From: an uncultured Dorea sp.
GTDB lineage: Bacteria > Bacillota > Clostridia > Lachnospirales > Lachnospiraceae
Assembly: GCA_910586965.1 (NCBI GenBank)
Contig: CAJUMF010000023.1
Span: forward strand, 1 to 60,422
Direction: 5' to 3'
DNA length: 60,422 bases
Positions within the stretch are counted from its first letter, which is position 1, and the number at the start of each line of letters is the position of its first letter. A model generated the notes under the pieces. It worked only from the letters and a program-made list of their open reading frames with translations, did not search any database and was not told the DNA's origin. Shown here piece by piece: positions 24,446 through 33,344 of this stretch. A program made the translations under genes and the position numbers.

Positions 24446-27193
24446 TTACCTGCCGCAGGCACCAGTCTGTGTGATCAGTCTCTCGATAACTTCGTCCATT
24501 ACTGTCATAAGTCGTGATGCGGCATTATATGACTGAGAATATTTCATCAGGCTCATAACTTCTTCATCCATCCAAACCCCTGACACAGAGTCCTTAGAAT
24601 CCGCAATCTGATCCAACACCTGTGTATGTGTCTTTAGAATATCTGAGGTTGCCTTCCGCTCGATGGACTGTACTCTCTGAATATTCGTATAACACTCATA
24701 AAGCGTACCGGTAAATACTTTTCCGCTCTGAGGATCTGTGAACTCAAATGTCTCGCTGGACAAAGCATCCATCATCTTATTAACATTCCAGTTATCAGAA
24801 GAATTACCTTCTGCGAAAGGTTCTCTCTTTATATTAATCTTCGTCTCATTACTCATCCACGCATCAGATATCTTAATATTCTGTGCCGTGAAATTGCCTG
24901 GCACCATTACATCTTCTTCCTCGATATTACCGGCGGCATCCTGAACAACATTGCCGTTGGCATCCAGCTTCGGCCTTTTTACCGGATTGCCGTCCGCATC
25001 CAGTAATGGCACCATATCGTCATTCGTAGTCTCAAATAATGGCTTCTGCGTCGTAACCTTTACAGTTTTCTGCTCTTTGACAGTTTGCGTCACCACCTGA
25101 CCGTTGGCATCCAGCTTCTCGGTCATAACCGGATCTCCTTTGTAATCTGTCACCGGATTCCCGTTCTCATCCATCTTCTGGACCATCACAGGAACTTCTT
25201 TCTCTATCATTACAGGGTTGCCGGCAGCATCTACTACCGGAACCTCCTGCACCGTCTCGTTATACTGGTTCATAACAGTAGCCAACTGGTTCACGAATGT
25301 ATCCAACATTCCCTGATAATACTGGATTCCCTTAGTATCCGTAGCTCCGGTACCATTCACAATATCTTTATCAAATATCTCTGCCTTATTAAGCATATCT
25401 AAGTCGCCCTTGAGGACACCTTCGCTAATCTTATCATTGAGAGAGTTCTTTGACCTGTTGACAACTGCACCCGGAATCTCTATAGCCGTTGCAGCCCCTG
25501 CAATATCCAGTGTCACTTTTCCATCCGGCTGCTGGGTAACATCAACGGTATTCGAAGTATTGTCTGCAAGAATCAAGTCCTGACCACCTGCTGTGATCGA
25601 CATCACTCCGTCCGGATTCTCTGTCGCTGCAATCGTACCTGCCGGGAAGTATCCTTCCAGTCCTTCCAGCTTCTCCTCACGGCGTGCTTCCATCTTTTCC
25701 GTGCTTTTCTTAACATTCTCAAGATTTTCTTTCAACTGCTCCTGAGCCTGCTCCATCGCCCTGGTCACTGCGGTCCCTGCTGCAACCTCGCCATTCACCG
25801 TACCGCCCGGCTCAACTACCTGAAGGATTGCCGGCTCAGCCACATTATTATTGGCATCCTTTTTCACACTCACATTACCGATCTGTCCGTTGGGAGTAAC
25901 CAGTGCATATGAACCGCTTGCCGTAGTAGCCACTTTAACCGATATCTCTCCTGTTACATTATCGGCAACTTCCGTCTCTATCGCATCCTTCGGGAAATAC
26001 GCCTTAAGACTCTGTACCGCTTTTGTACGATCCTTTTCAAGCTGTTTGATCAGCTTGGTGTCCGGATTCTGAGCTGCCCTGGCATTTTTTATCTGCTCAT
26101 TCAGATCGGAGATATTCTTTACAATCCCGTTGATCGCAGTTGCACTTGCAGCCGCACTGTCATTCGCCGCCTGTTGGATCTGGTTTTCCAAATCCGTGAT
26201 CAGCTGCTTGTTATTCTTTATACTTTCATTTAGCTTTACAATGTCGGAAATATAGCCATTAATCTCACTAGGAAGCGCATTGAGCATTACCGTATCTCCG
26301 CCGCCGTAAGTCTTCGGATTCTCTCCGCTTTCCGTGATAAACAGTTCTACAGGCTCTACGATCTTTCCATCCTCTGTCTTTGCGATACCTACTTCGCCCC
26401 TCTGGTCATCCGCCACCAGGTTGATCTTTGAACCGTCTGCCAGCCTGAGATTAATATTCAGAACATCTACTGTAATTCCGCCGCCCATATACTTCTTCTC
26501 ATACTGGGTCTCGATTGGGAAATATGTAGCAAGGGCATCGATCAGTTCATTCCTGTCATCCTGAAGCTCCAATGCCGGATTACCAAGAATCTGTGTGTTC
26601 TTGATCGCCTTATTCAGCTCCACGATCTCCTCCAGCATACCATTGATATCCGGGACAATATCTTTATCCAGCTTCTCCTTTAATTCGTCATACACTTCTT
26701 GGATCTTATTGCCGTTCTGATGAACCGTATTCAAAAGAACTTCAAAAGCAGAGCGGACTACTGTATCCGCACTGTCAGTCCCAGAATTCTCAGGATCTGC
26801 AAGGTTCTTAAGAGCTGTGACAATACTATTAAACTGAACTGCGATTGCATCCTTATCTGTCTCGTCAAATATCTGTCCGATCTCCGCCAGAACTGCATCC
26901 ATCGCATCTGCGGTTCCGACCTTGGGAAGCTGTGTACGATACTGTACATCAAGAAATGGATCCCTCACCTGGCTGACCCCGGTCATCATAACTCCCTGGC
27001 CGACTTTGGCATCAAACTGTGAACTTGATATGCTCGGCCCTACCGGATTAAGACTGACCTGATCCAGCCGTTGTCTGGTATACCCCTGTGTATTAATATT
27101 GGACAGATTCTGTCCCGTTACATCTAAGGCCCTCTGGCTGGCTCCCATGGAAAGCGCTGCCATATTAAATCCTGCAAAAGTAGAACGTATCAT
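24446..27193 (-). CDS. flgK: Flagellar hook-associated protein FlgK, enlarged
   Basis: A 915-residue HAP1, far longer than the usual 450-650. The N-terminus (FNMAALSMGASQRALDVTGQNLSNINTQGY) and the C-terminus (MKYSQSYNAASRLMTVMDEVIERL, partly quoted) are standard. The extra length lies in the middle. Three related modules each contain a coil, a YFP motif and a beta-rich segment (about 186-290, 354-462, 480-574). A second insert (about 649-760) repeats DxxGNPV-like units. These should form surface-exposed domains at the hook-filament junction. It follows flgM and flgN in the expected order. Confidence 0.93.
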   Translation of the reverse strand: MIRSTFAGFNMAALSMGASQRALDVTGQNLSNINTQGYTRQRLDQVSLNPVGPSISSSQFDAKVGQGVMMTGVSQVRDPFLDVQYRTQLPKVGTADAMDAVLAEIGQIFDETDKDAIAVQFNSIVTALKNLADPENSGTDSADTVVRSAFEVLLNTVHQNGNKIQEVYDELKEKLDKDIVPDINGMLEEIVELNKAIKNTQILGNPALELQDDRNELIDALATYFPIETQYEKKYMGGGITVDVLNINLRLADGSKINLVADDQRGEVGIAKTEDGKIVEPVELFITESGENPKTYGGGDTVMLNALPSEINGYISDIVKLNESIKNNKQLITDLENQIQQAANDSAAASATAINGIVKNISDLNEQIKNARAAQNPDTKLIKQLEKDRTKAVQSLKAYFPKDAIETEVADNVTGEISVKVATTASGSYALVTPNGQIGNVSVKKDANNNVAEPAILQVVEPGGTVNGEVAAGTAVTRAMEQAQEQLKENLENVKKSTEKMEARREEKLEGLEGYFPAGTIAATENPDGVMSITAGGQDLILADNTSNTVDVTQQPDGKVTLDIAGAATAIEIPGAVVNRSKNSLNDKISEGVLKGDLDMLNKAEIFDKDIVNGTGATDTKGIQYYQGMLDTFVNQLATVMNQYNETVQEVPVVDAAGNPVMIEKEVPVMVQKMDENGNPVTDYKGDPVMTEKLDANGQVVTQTVKEQKTVKVTTQKPLFETTNDDMVPLLDADGNPVKRPKLDANGNVVQDAAGNIEEEDVMVPGNFTAQNIKISDAWMSNETKINIKREPFAEGNSSDNWNVNKMMDALSSETFEFTDPQSGKVFTGTLYECYTNIQRVQSIERKATSDILKTHTQVLDQIADSKDSVSGVWMDEEVMSLMKYSQSYNAASRLMTVMDEVIERLITQTGACGR

Positions 27194-27209
27194 AAGCTAT
27201 TCCTCCTGT

Positions 27210-27659
27210 CTATACTCTCCGGCTTGTCATATGCCGGGTATTTGTTTCACTTTTTCCTTCACCGTTATATATCTTTCCGGTCTTCTCACGCAATACTTTA
27301 TCGATCATATGAAGGTTCGTACGTAAGATTTGGTTCGTACCTTCATTCACTTCCCGAAACATCTGAATCTCTCTGCTGAGCTCATCAAACAACTGATATA
27401 GCTCCTCACGCTCATCATCTGGAACCTTGCCGAGAATCTCTCGAAACTGTAATCCCGCATATCCCGCTTTCGCCTGCGCCCGCTCTCTTGCCTGTTCCAG
27501 CCCTCGAAGCCTCAAAATAAGCGCTTGTTGCTGAGTGACACAATCTTCTACCGTGCCCGCGTGATTCTCAGCCGCCGCATTAAGCTTCACCTGTTCAATC
27601 TTCGTAAGCTGACGGAACACTCCTGTCAATTGTACGATTACTTTCTTAAACTCATCCAT
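27210..27659 (-). CDS. flgN: FlgN-type flagellar chaperone
   Basis: A 149-residue, mostly helical cytoplasmic protein between flgM and flgK, the usual place of FlgN, the export chaperone of FlgK and FlgL. Heptad-like segments (about 1-110) and the C-terminal TNQILRTNLHMIDKVLREK fit the family, whose sequence is weakly conserved. The identification rests partly on position. Confidence 0.8.
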   Translation of the reverse strand: MDEFKKVIVQLTGVFRQLTKIEQVKLNAAAENHAGTVEDCVTQQQALILRLRGLEQARERAQAKAGYAGLQFREILGKVPDDEREELYQLFDELSREIQMFREVNEGTNQILRTNLHMIDKVLREKTGKIYNGEGKSETNTRHMTSRRV

Positions 27660-27661
27660 AC

Positions 27662-27970
27662 TTATACGATTCCCTTCTCAAGCAGTATACGAGCCGCAAT
27701 TCTTTCCGAATCCGGACGGTAAGTCCCGTCCTCCACCTGCTGCTTCAGACTCTCAATCTTATCCTGCGTCGTCGCACTGCGCACTTCCTGAATCACTTTA
27801 TGAACCGCTTCACCAGCAATCATCTTGTCACTCTGTGAAGCGTCTGAACCAATGAACACCTGGTCACGATTCTGGCAGGTTCTTCCTGCTTCCATCCCTT
27901 TGACGGCAAGTTTTGACTTATATGATAAGCTGTCATAGTGATGAATTCTTTTACTAATTGCTATCTTCAT
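27662..27970 (-). CDS. flgM: Anti-sigma-28 factor FlgM
   Basis: A 102-residue protein that binds and inhibits FliA (sigma-D) until the hook is complete, then is exported. The conserved C-terminal half is seen in RSATTQDKIESLKQQVEDGTY and the tail ARILLEKG. It is preceded by a sigma-D-like promoter, giving the standard feedback loop. GAGGAGGAAGG lies before the ATG. Confidence 0.9.
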   Translation of the reverse strand: MKIAISKRIHHYDSLSYKSKLAVKGMEAGRTCQNRDQVFIGSDASQSDKMIAGEAVHKVIQEVRSATTQDKIESLKQQVEDGTYRPDSERIAARILLEKGIV

Positions 27971-28039
27971 TGTCCTTCCTCCTCACACTATATATCTATA
28001 CATACTGGTTGTTTTATGGACTTTTATTCTTCATAATAA

Positions 28040-28066
28040 ATATCGTCACCTCTTAGCAAATATTAA
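28040..28066 (-). promoter_or_regulatory. Sigma-D (FliA) promoter of flgM-flgN-flgK-flgL
   Basis: On the minus strand TTAA (28063-28066), 15 bases, then GACGATAT (28040-28047), close to the TAAA-N15-GCCGATAT consensus. It ends about 70 bases before flgM, as expected for a late operon. Confidence 0.6.
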
Positions 28067-28095
28067 GCATGTTTCCACCCATTTTAGATACTTTC

Positions 28096-28857
28096 TTAAC
28101 GCTTTCTCTGCTTGCGTCTGCGTTCTTCACGCTCTCTTAATACCCGCCGCTCGTCAAATATGTCACCGGCTGTCGAATTATAAATTACTTTCTTTTCATC
28201 CGCGACCTTAACACCTGCCGCCAAAGTAACTACCCTTTTTTTCATGATCGTCACTAATTCCCGGTTATGACTGGCGACAAATACAGTAATACCCTTTCGA
28301 TTGATCTCATCGATCAGACACATCAGGTCCCATGCCGCGGAGGAATCCAGATTCGCTGTCGGCTCGTCCAATACCAATATTTTCGGATCCGTCACCAGCG
28401 CTCTTGCAAGAAGGACCCGTGCTGCCTCCCCTCCCGATAGCTCTCTCGGATAATGCTCTGCCCGCTCATAGATCCCAAGGGCCCGCATCGTATGCTCTAC
28501 ACGCCTTTTCGTAAATTCAAGAGGCTGTTCTGTCGCACGCATAGCCAGTTCAATATTCTGCCTTGCAGTTCTTTCTTTCAACAGGCCCAAATCTGCCTGC
28601 ATAATCCCAAATTGACGCCGGTAATATGGAATCTGCTCTTTTGTCAAAGCAGACACATCACTTCCACGGACCCACATTTCCCCGGACGTCGGGAATATCT
28701 GACCACTTAAAAGTTTTAAGAATGTACTTTTTCCCGAACCGCTCCGGCCGGTTACAAATACAAATTCTCCCTCTTCAACCGTCAGAGAAAAATCTTCCAG
28801 CGCCACTACATCCGGTTTATAAAATTTGTTTACAGCTCTAAATTCAATTTCTTTCAT
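28096..28857 (-). CDS. FtsE-like ABC transporter ATPase
   Basis: A 253-residue ABC ATPase of the FtsE/LolD class. Walker A is GRSGSGKST (37-45), the signature is LSGGEAAR, Walker B is ILVLDEPTANLD and the H-loop is ASHN. The C-terminus is a very basic tail (RVLREREERRRKQRKR). No FtsX-like permease is next to it. It stands alone between a terminator and the flgM promoter, inside the motility locus. Possible roles are partnership with a distant FtsX in wall hydrolysis for flagellar insertion, or an unrelated insertion. I do not claim it is the cell-division ftsE. Confidence 0.85.
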   Translation of the reverse strand: MKEIEFRAVNKFYKPDVVALEDFSLTVEEGEFVFVTGRSGSGKSTFLKLLSGQIFPTSGEMWVRGSDVSALTKEQIPYYRRQFGIMQADLGLLKERTARQNIELAMRATEQPLEFTKRRVEHTMRALGIYERAEHYPRELSGGEAARVLLARALVTDPKILVLDEPTANLDSSAAWDLMCLIDEINRKGITVFVASHNRELVTIMKKRVVTLAAGVKVADEKKVIYNSTAGDIFDERRVLREREERRRKQRKR

Positions 28858-28910
28858 AATTCACCCATAAAGTCTACTGCATCCGCAAAAACATCAATGA
28901 AACACAAAAA

Positions 28911-28955
28911 TGCCAAATATGGAAAGCGGAAAAATATCCGCTTTCCGTATCGGCA
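28911..28955 (-). terminator. Terminator after fliD-fliS-fliT-like genes
   Basis: On the minus strand GGAAAGCGGA pairs perfectly with TCCGCTTTCC around TATTTT, extended by outer TGCC/GGCA arms, then TTTTTG. It sits 25 bases past the FliT-like gene. Confidence 0.85.
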
Positions 28956-28979
28956 TCTTTACTTATCCTATTACTGCCT

Positions 28980-29393
28980 TTATCTGTCCGTGTAAAAAGA
29001 ATCCGCTCCTGCCAAACGCTTATTCATATGACGGTCGATCATCATCGTCTTTTCCCAGACGTTACGTGTATTTACCGCCAACCGCGTTATCAGACTGCCC
29101 TCTTTTCCGTAGTCTTCTGAACTGCCTGTCTTTCCGCTGATCACTTCTGTAAGCCACTCCTCAAGCTCGGGCTGTGCGCTATCTATAAACAGATGAAGCT
29201 TATGATCACATTCTTTCACTTTCTCAAGCTCTTCTCCGCGCATACCAAGCGTCATCTGCACGCTCACTCTGTCATCTCTCGATAGCTCTTCGGCTATCTC
29301 ATTTGTCAAACGGCTGATTTCTGACATATGTGTATATTTTTTTTGAAGGATCTTGGCAATCTCGGTCAACAATTCCCCATAGTTTTCTTCCAT
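28980..29393 (-). CDS. FliT/FlgN-like flagellar protein
   Basis: A helical protein of about 137 residues directly after fliS, where FliT-type chaperones of the cap protein FliD are found. It shows long amphipathic helices (EENYGELLTEIAKILQKKY, SRLTNEIAEEL) and a C-terminal NKRLAGADSFYTDR, a tail seen in other FlgN/FliT-like proteins. The start is uncertain: GTG 29399, TTG 29396 and ATG 29393 are adjacent. The function is inferred from place and helical make-up. Confidence 0.6.
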   Translation of the reverse strand: MEENYGELLTEIAKILQKKYTHMSEISRLTNEIAEELSRDDRVSVQMTLGMRGEELEKVKECDHKLHLFIDSAQPELEEWLTEVISGKTGSSEDYGKEGSLITRLAVNTRNVWEKTMMIDRHMNKRLAGADSFYTDR

Positions 29394-29400
29394 CAACACA

Positions 29401-29763
29401 TCACGCTTTCTTTGCAGCCTCTGCAAAAGTATCCCTCAGCTCTTTGACAAGCGGCTTGAGTTCCTCAATAACATCACTTTTTCTCCTCGCGGAAACTCTG
29501 CTCAACTCGTATAAGAAAAAATCATACATTGCATTCAGCTCTCTGCTGATTTCATAGTTAAAATTCAAAGTATCTTTCAGATGCTGGACGATATCCACAC
29601 ATCTTTGTACCGACGCATCAAACAGTGCATAATCTTTTTTCTCTAGTGCCAGTTCTGCTCTTACCAGTCTCTTAGTCAGTTCGTCATAAAGGAGAAGAAG
29701 CATCTCTCCCGGTGTCATAGTCATAACCGACTGGTTCTTATATGCTTGATATCCATTTGCCAT
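29401..29763 (-). CDS. fliS: Flagellin chaperone FliS
   Basis: A 120-residue helical chaperone that keeps flagellin monomeric before export. Signature segments are GYQAYKNQSV, the MTPGEMLLLLYDELTKRL region and DIVQHLKDTLNFNYEIS. I set the start at ATG 29763 (MANGYQ); a GTG at 29778 is the alternative. It lies between fliD and a FliT-like gene, the standard order. Confidence 0.95.
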   Translation of the reverse strand: MANGYQAYKNQSVMTMTPGEMLLLLYDELTKRLVRAELALEKKDYALFDASVQRCVDIVQHLKDTLNFNYEISRELNAMYDFFLYELSRVSARRKSDVIEELKPLVKELRDTFAEAAKKA

Positions 29764-29799
29764 GCTTCCTGCTCTCACTTTCTTTACTCAGCTTCATCT

Positions 29800-32358
29800 C
29801 TAAGAAAACATCGAACTCAAGTAACTGCTCTGGTTATTCATCTGAGAGATCAAAGTCTCCAGTGACGTAAACTGAGAAATATAACGGTCTGTCTCTGTCT
29901 CCAGCTTATCCTGCAGCTGCTCAATATAATCATCAATTCTGTCCAATTGTTTCTGAAGACTGTTGGATAAAATACTCGTAGGTGCATAAATCGATCCTGC
30001 ACGCTCGATCAGTATACCCTTGGTTGCGCCTGTGGTGGAACCATATTTGTCCATGATATTCTTCATCGTAACCATCAGACCGCCCTGAGTTGTCACTTTT
30101 CCACTCTCATCTTTACCGATTGCCCTGGTAAATGCACTCCGCACCGCATCCGGATCATTCTGTAATGCCGTCCTGAACTTTGCCTCCTCAAATACCAGTT
30201 TACCATTATCACTATAGTTGGTGGAAACAGTAATTCCCATAGCAGACAACTCTGTGGTGTTACCCGAGTTGATAACCGTCCTTAAATTGTCCGCCATCAT
30301 ACGAAGATCCATATCCGCGAAAAGAATTCCTTCTTTCGCTTTTGCTTCCCACTTCTCAATCTGGCTTTCGCTCATCTCTTCCTTCTGCTCGTCAGTCAGC
30401 GGAGAGTAATCACGGTCCGGCTTTGTCTTCACATTGTTATTCACAAGTTCAAGTATCTCATTGAAAGAATCAACCATACCTTTTACAGCTTCAACTGTTT
30501 TATCGGCGTCTACGGACGCATCGAACGTGATAGCCTCTGTTGTATCATCCAGCACTAACTCTTCGCTTCCGTCTGCTGCTTTTTTATATCCGAACTCACC
30601 TTTCAGTGTTACATTTAAGCCGTCTAATGAAAATGTATTGCTTCCCCGGGTAATCTCAATGGCTTCATCTGAACCTGGATACTTTACACTGATGATTGCG
30701 TCCTGGCCTTCCTCATAAGAGAAAGCCGGCACATCAGCACCCGCAGCTCCTGCAGTATTCGCAGTGCCTCTGTCGCCAAACAGATATTTTGCTATATTTT
30801 CTTTCTCTCCATTAGCAGTATCTGCCTCATCAAATACAATGTCCCCGCTTGTGCCCTTACCTGTGGCAGTTACAACAAAACGATCCGACATCTCCTGATA
30901 AGAAACAGTTACTCCGATTCCCTCTGTAGCGTTGATCTTGTCAATAATCTCTTTAACTGTGCTTTCCCTTGTAATGCCTTCTACCTTTTTGCCATTGATC
31001 GTAAGGTTATAATTGCCCTTTGCATCCTCAAGTTCATAGTTACCGCTTGCATCTGGTTTAAATTTATCAGAAGCTGCAAGCCCGGAATCTTTCAGGCTCG
31101 CTGACAGATTCACCCGGTTCGAAGCTCCGGCTAAAATTCCAAAAGCACCGCTCTTTCCTACAATACCTGCGCCCGAAGTAATAGAAAGTGTTGAAGAACC
31201 GTCCTCAGCCCCGCCTTTCTTTACCGTTTTAAAGGATAAAGAACCTATCGCCCTAGTGGTATCGCCCGGGAATGTGGTAAGGTTATTTGATACCTCGATC
31301 CTTCCTTTTCCATATGCATCATCCAGTTTCTTCTGCAGATCTTCCTTAACTTTGTCGAGAGTATCTGTATCTTCATATTTATCTAATGTAATCCACTTTA
31401 TCTCTCCGTTATAATTAAAGCTGATCTGTGAACCGCTAAGACGCTGTGCCAGCGTCTTCTCCTCTGTAAGCTTCGCGTCGTACGTCCCTGTCAGACCGTC
31501 TTTGGTAATCGTCTTCTCTTCATCATCCAGATCGCTGAAATCCTGCCCCGTCTTCACGATACCCAGATCCTGAAGGACATTGCCGGTACCGCCGTTGAAC
31601 ATAATAGCATTGCCGTGCGCCTTACTCTCATCTGCCGTGAACTTAATCTTAGTGCCGTCCATCTCCACTTTCACGATATCGCCCAGCTTCTGTGCATCTG
31701 TCCCGCTTCCGATAGTCACGTTGTCAAGCGCTTTCTGAATCGACTCTATCGCATATGGCTTATTGGTCTCCGGATTATTCTCCATAGAGTAGTTGTAATC
31801 ATCTGTGTCTGGAAGCTTCACCGTATAGTTCTTATTCCCATACTTGATATAGAACGCATCTCCTGCAATCGTGCTGACTGTTGTCTTCACGGACATCTTC
31901 CCGTCGGCACCGACCATCATCATCCCTGTATCCAGTGTCCGATTGGACACTGTACCTGTCGTCAGTCTCGCATTGGACGCAAGCTGCTTAACACCTGCAA
32001 TTGACATATTCTCTGCCCCTGCAGCTGTACCGGTCACGGAGACATACTTACTGTTCTCGCCAACTGCCGTAACCTTATTTCTTGAAAACAATGTTGAAGA
32101 AAGCAGGTTATTCGGTGAAGCATAAGAAGTATAATTAGAAGTAAATCCATAAATCTTACTCGTAATATCTCTCATAGCTTCCATCTGCCACTCTAATTTA
32201 GTCTTCTGCTGCCCCTGCTTTGCAATCTTAGCACGGGTGCCGGACGTCATCTGTTCAATTAAAGTATCCCTGTCAAGTCCGCTGGCAAGTCCGCCGTACC
32301 CTCTGATCTGTGACGAAAGACTGCTGTAAGAACTATTGCTACCTGAAACTGATGCCAT
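29800..32358 (-). CDS. fliD: Flagellar filament cap protein FliD, enlarged
   Basis: An 852-residue cap protein (HAP2), against about 450-500 in Bacillus. The N-terminal GLASGLDRDTLIEQM and the C-terminal coil (LSNSLQKQLDRIDDYIEQL, then SYLSSMFS) are typical. A flagellin-IN-type repeat is visible around YNLTINGKKVEGITRE. The middle is expanded with Gly/Asp/Thr-rich beta segments, so the cap's outer domains must be large. GGAGTG precedes the ATG, and a sigma-D promoter lies upstream. It is exported and folds filament subunits at the tip. Confidence 0.94.
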   Translation of the reverse strand: MASVSGSNSSYSSLSSQIRGYGGLASGLDRDTLIEQMTSGTRAKIAKQGQQKTKLEWQMEAMRDITSKIYGFTSNYTSYASPNNLLSSTLFSRNKVTAVGENSKYVSVTGTAAGAENMSIAGVKQLASNARLTTGTVSNRTLDTGMMMVGADGKMSVKTTVSTIAGDAFYIKYGNKNYTVKLPDTDDYNYSMENNPETNKPYAIESIQKALDNVTIGSGTDAQKLGDIVKVEMDGTKIKFTADESKAHGNAIMFNGGTGNVLQDLGIVKTGQDFSDLDDEEKTITKDGLTGTYDAKLTEEKTLAQRLSGSQISFNYNGEIKWITLDKYEDTDTLDKVKEDLQKKLDDAYGKGRIEVSNNLTTFPGDTTRAIGSLSFKTVKKGGAEDGSSTLSITSGAGIVGKSGAFGILAGASNRVNLSASLKDSGLAASDKFKPDASGNYELEDAKGNYNLTINGKKVEGITRESTVKEIIDKINATEGIGVTVSYQEMSDRFVVTATGKGTSGDIVFDEADTANGEKENIAKYLFGDRGTANTAGAAGADVPAFSYEEGQDAIISVKYPGSDEAIEITRGSNTFSLDGLNVTLKGEFGYKKAADGSEELVLDDTTEAITFDASVDADKTVEAVKGMVDSFNEILELVNNNVKTKPDRDYSPLTDEQKEEMSESQIEKWEAKAKEGILFADMDLRMMADNLRTVINSGNTTELSAMGITVSTNYSDNGKLVFEEAKFRTALQNDPDAVRSAFTRAIGKDESGKVTTQGGLMVTMKNIMDKYGSTTGATKGILIERAGSIYAPTSILSNSLQKQLDRIDDYIEQLQDKLETETDRYISQFTSLETLISQMNNQSSYLSSMFS

Positions 32359-32423
32359 AATATCACTCCTTTTTTATCGAAATCAATTCAAATATCTATC
32401 CACATTCCACTTATCTAAATTGA

Positions 32424-32450
32424 ATATCGGCATAAAACATAATTAATTAA
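32424..32450 (-). promoter_or_regulatory. Sigma-D (FliA) promoter of fliD-fliS
   Basis: On the minus strand TTAA (32447-32450), 15 bases, then a perfect GCCGATAT (32424-32431), 66 bases before fliD in a non-coding gap. Confidence 0.7.
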
Positions 32451-32468
32451 TTCTTTTATCCTCAGAAT

Positions 32469-33344
32469 TTAATCCCTGTTATGATGCGGATGCTCTCTCA
32501 CTCTCGTACATGCCTTCGTGATTTCTACAGTTATGGCTCCTGCATATCTTTGAGAATAGAAGTTCATAAGAGGAGTAGCCGCGTTCTGGCTCACAACTAC
32601 ATATTTTGAGGGCAGGCTCGTAAGTGCAAGGGCAATGACATCCGCCTTACACCTGGAACAGTGGCAGGTAGAAAACTGATCCATATAAGTATCTACTCTT
32701 TCTCGAACCAATGTTTCCATAACATTCAAGAATACATACTCGTCCTTTTTCTCCTTCATCTTAAGCGCCTCCTCTTCGGCTGCTTTTATTGCTTCTTCCT
32801 CGGCCTTCCGAAGTGCTTCCTCGGCTTTCTGCGCTTCCTCGACCGCTTTTTTCTCTTTTTCCACGGCTTCCTTCCGCACTTCTTCCGCCGCCTTCCTCTC
32901 TTCCTCGGCGGCTCTCCTCTCTGCTTCGGCGGCTCTTCTTGCCTCCTCGGCTGCTTTTCTCTCTTCCTCAGCCGCCCGCAATACAGCCTCTACGCTTTCT
33001 TTTGAAACTGAAACTTCTTGTTCGACATTTCTCGCCGCTTCCTCAGCCGCCCTGATTGCTTCGGCTTCCTCTTCTTCATCGATAAACAGATCGACCGCCT
33101 CCGGCGCGCCGCCCTCTTCTTCTAATTCTTCTTCGAGAAGCTGCTTTACTGTATCGGCAATCGCCTCATCCTCTTCCTGCTTTGCAACTACTTGTACATT
33201 GGCACCTGGTGCCGCGCCGGACTCATCTCCTTTTGCGGCTGCGCCTTCCACACTATCCATAGTTTCGGCCACATCATCGCTTCTGCCTGCCAAAAGCCCC
33301 AGTACATGATCGGTCTTATTCGTCTTTTTTGTCTTTCTAGCCAT
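32469..33344 (-). CDS. ComFB-domain protein with long charged helix
   Basis: A 291-residue protein. Its parts are a short basic N-terminus, an acidic stretch (EELEEE, IDEEEEAEA), a continuous Ala/Glu/Arg/Lys helix of about 80 residues built on AAEEERK-like heptads (about 122-200), and a C-terminal ComFB domain (about 205-285). The domain has NVMETLVRERVD, the cysteines of CHCSRCKADV and LPSKYVVV. The start at 33344 has GAGGAGG upstream, inside the end of the ParA gene, so the two are coupled. ComFB domains have been linked to cyclic-dinucleotide binding in cyanobacteria. A role in positioning or signalling for motility is inferred from neighbours. Confidence 0.8.
   Translation of the reverse strand: MARKTKKTNKTDHVLGLLAGRSDDVAETMDSVEGAAAKGDESGAAPGANVQVVAKQEEDEAIADTVKQLLEEELEEEGGAPEAVDLFIDEEEEAEAIRAAEEAARNVEQEVSVSKESVEAVLRAAEEERKAAEEARRAAEAERRAAEEERKAAEEVRKEAVEKEKKAVEEAQKAEEALRKAEEEAIKAAEEEALKMKEKKDEYVFLNVMETLVRERVDTYMDQFSTCHCSRCKADVIALALTSLPSKYVVVSQNAATPLMNFYSQRYAGAITVEITKACTRVREHPHHNRD

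Noticed and set aside
28944..28960. GCCGATAC on the minus strand, resembling a sigma-D -10
   Set aside because: It belongs to the stem of the terminator at 28911-28955, and no TAAA lies at the right distance.
32661..33055. Plus-strand ORFs rich in Phe/Leu or Pro/Leu opposite the ComFB gene
   Set aside because: They mirror the repetitive Ala/Glu helix codons on the other strand and have no ribosome site or family match.
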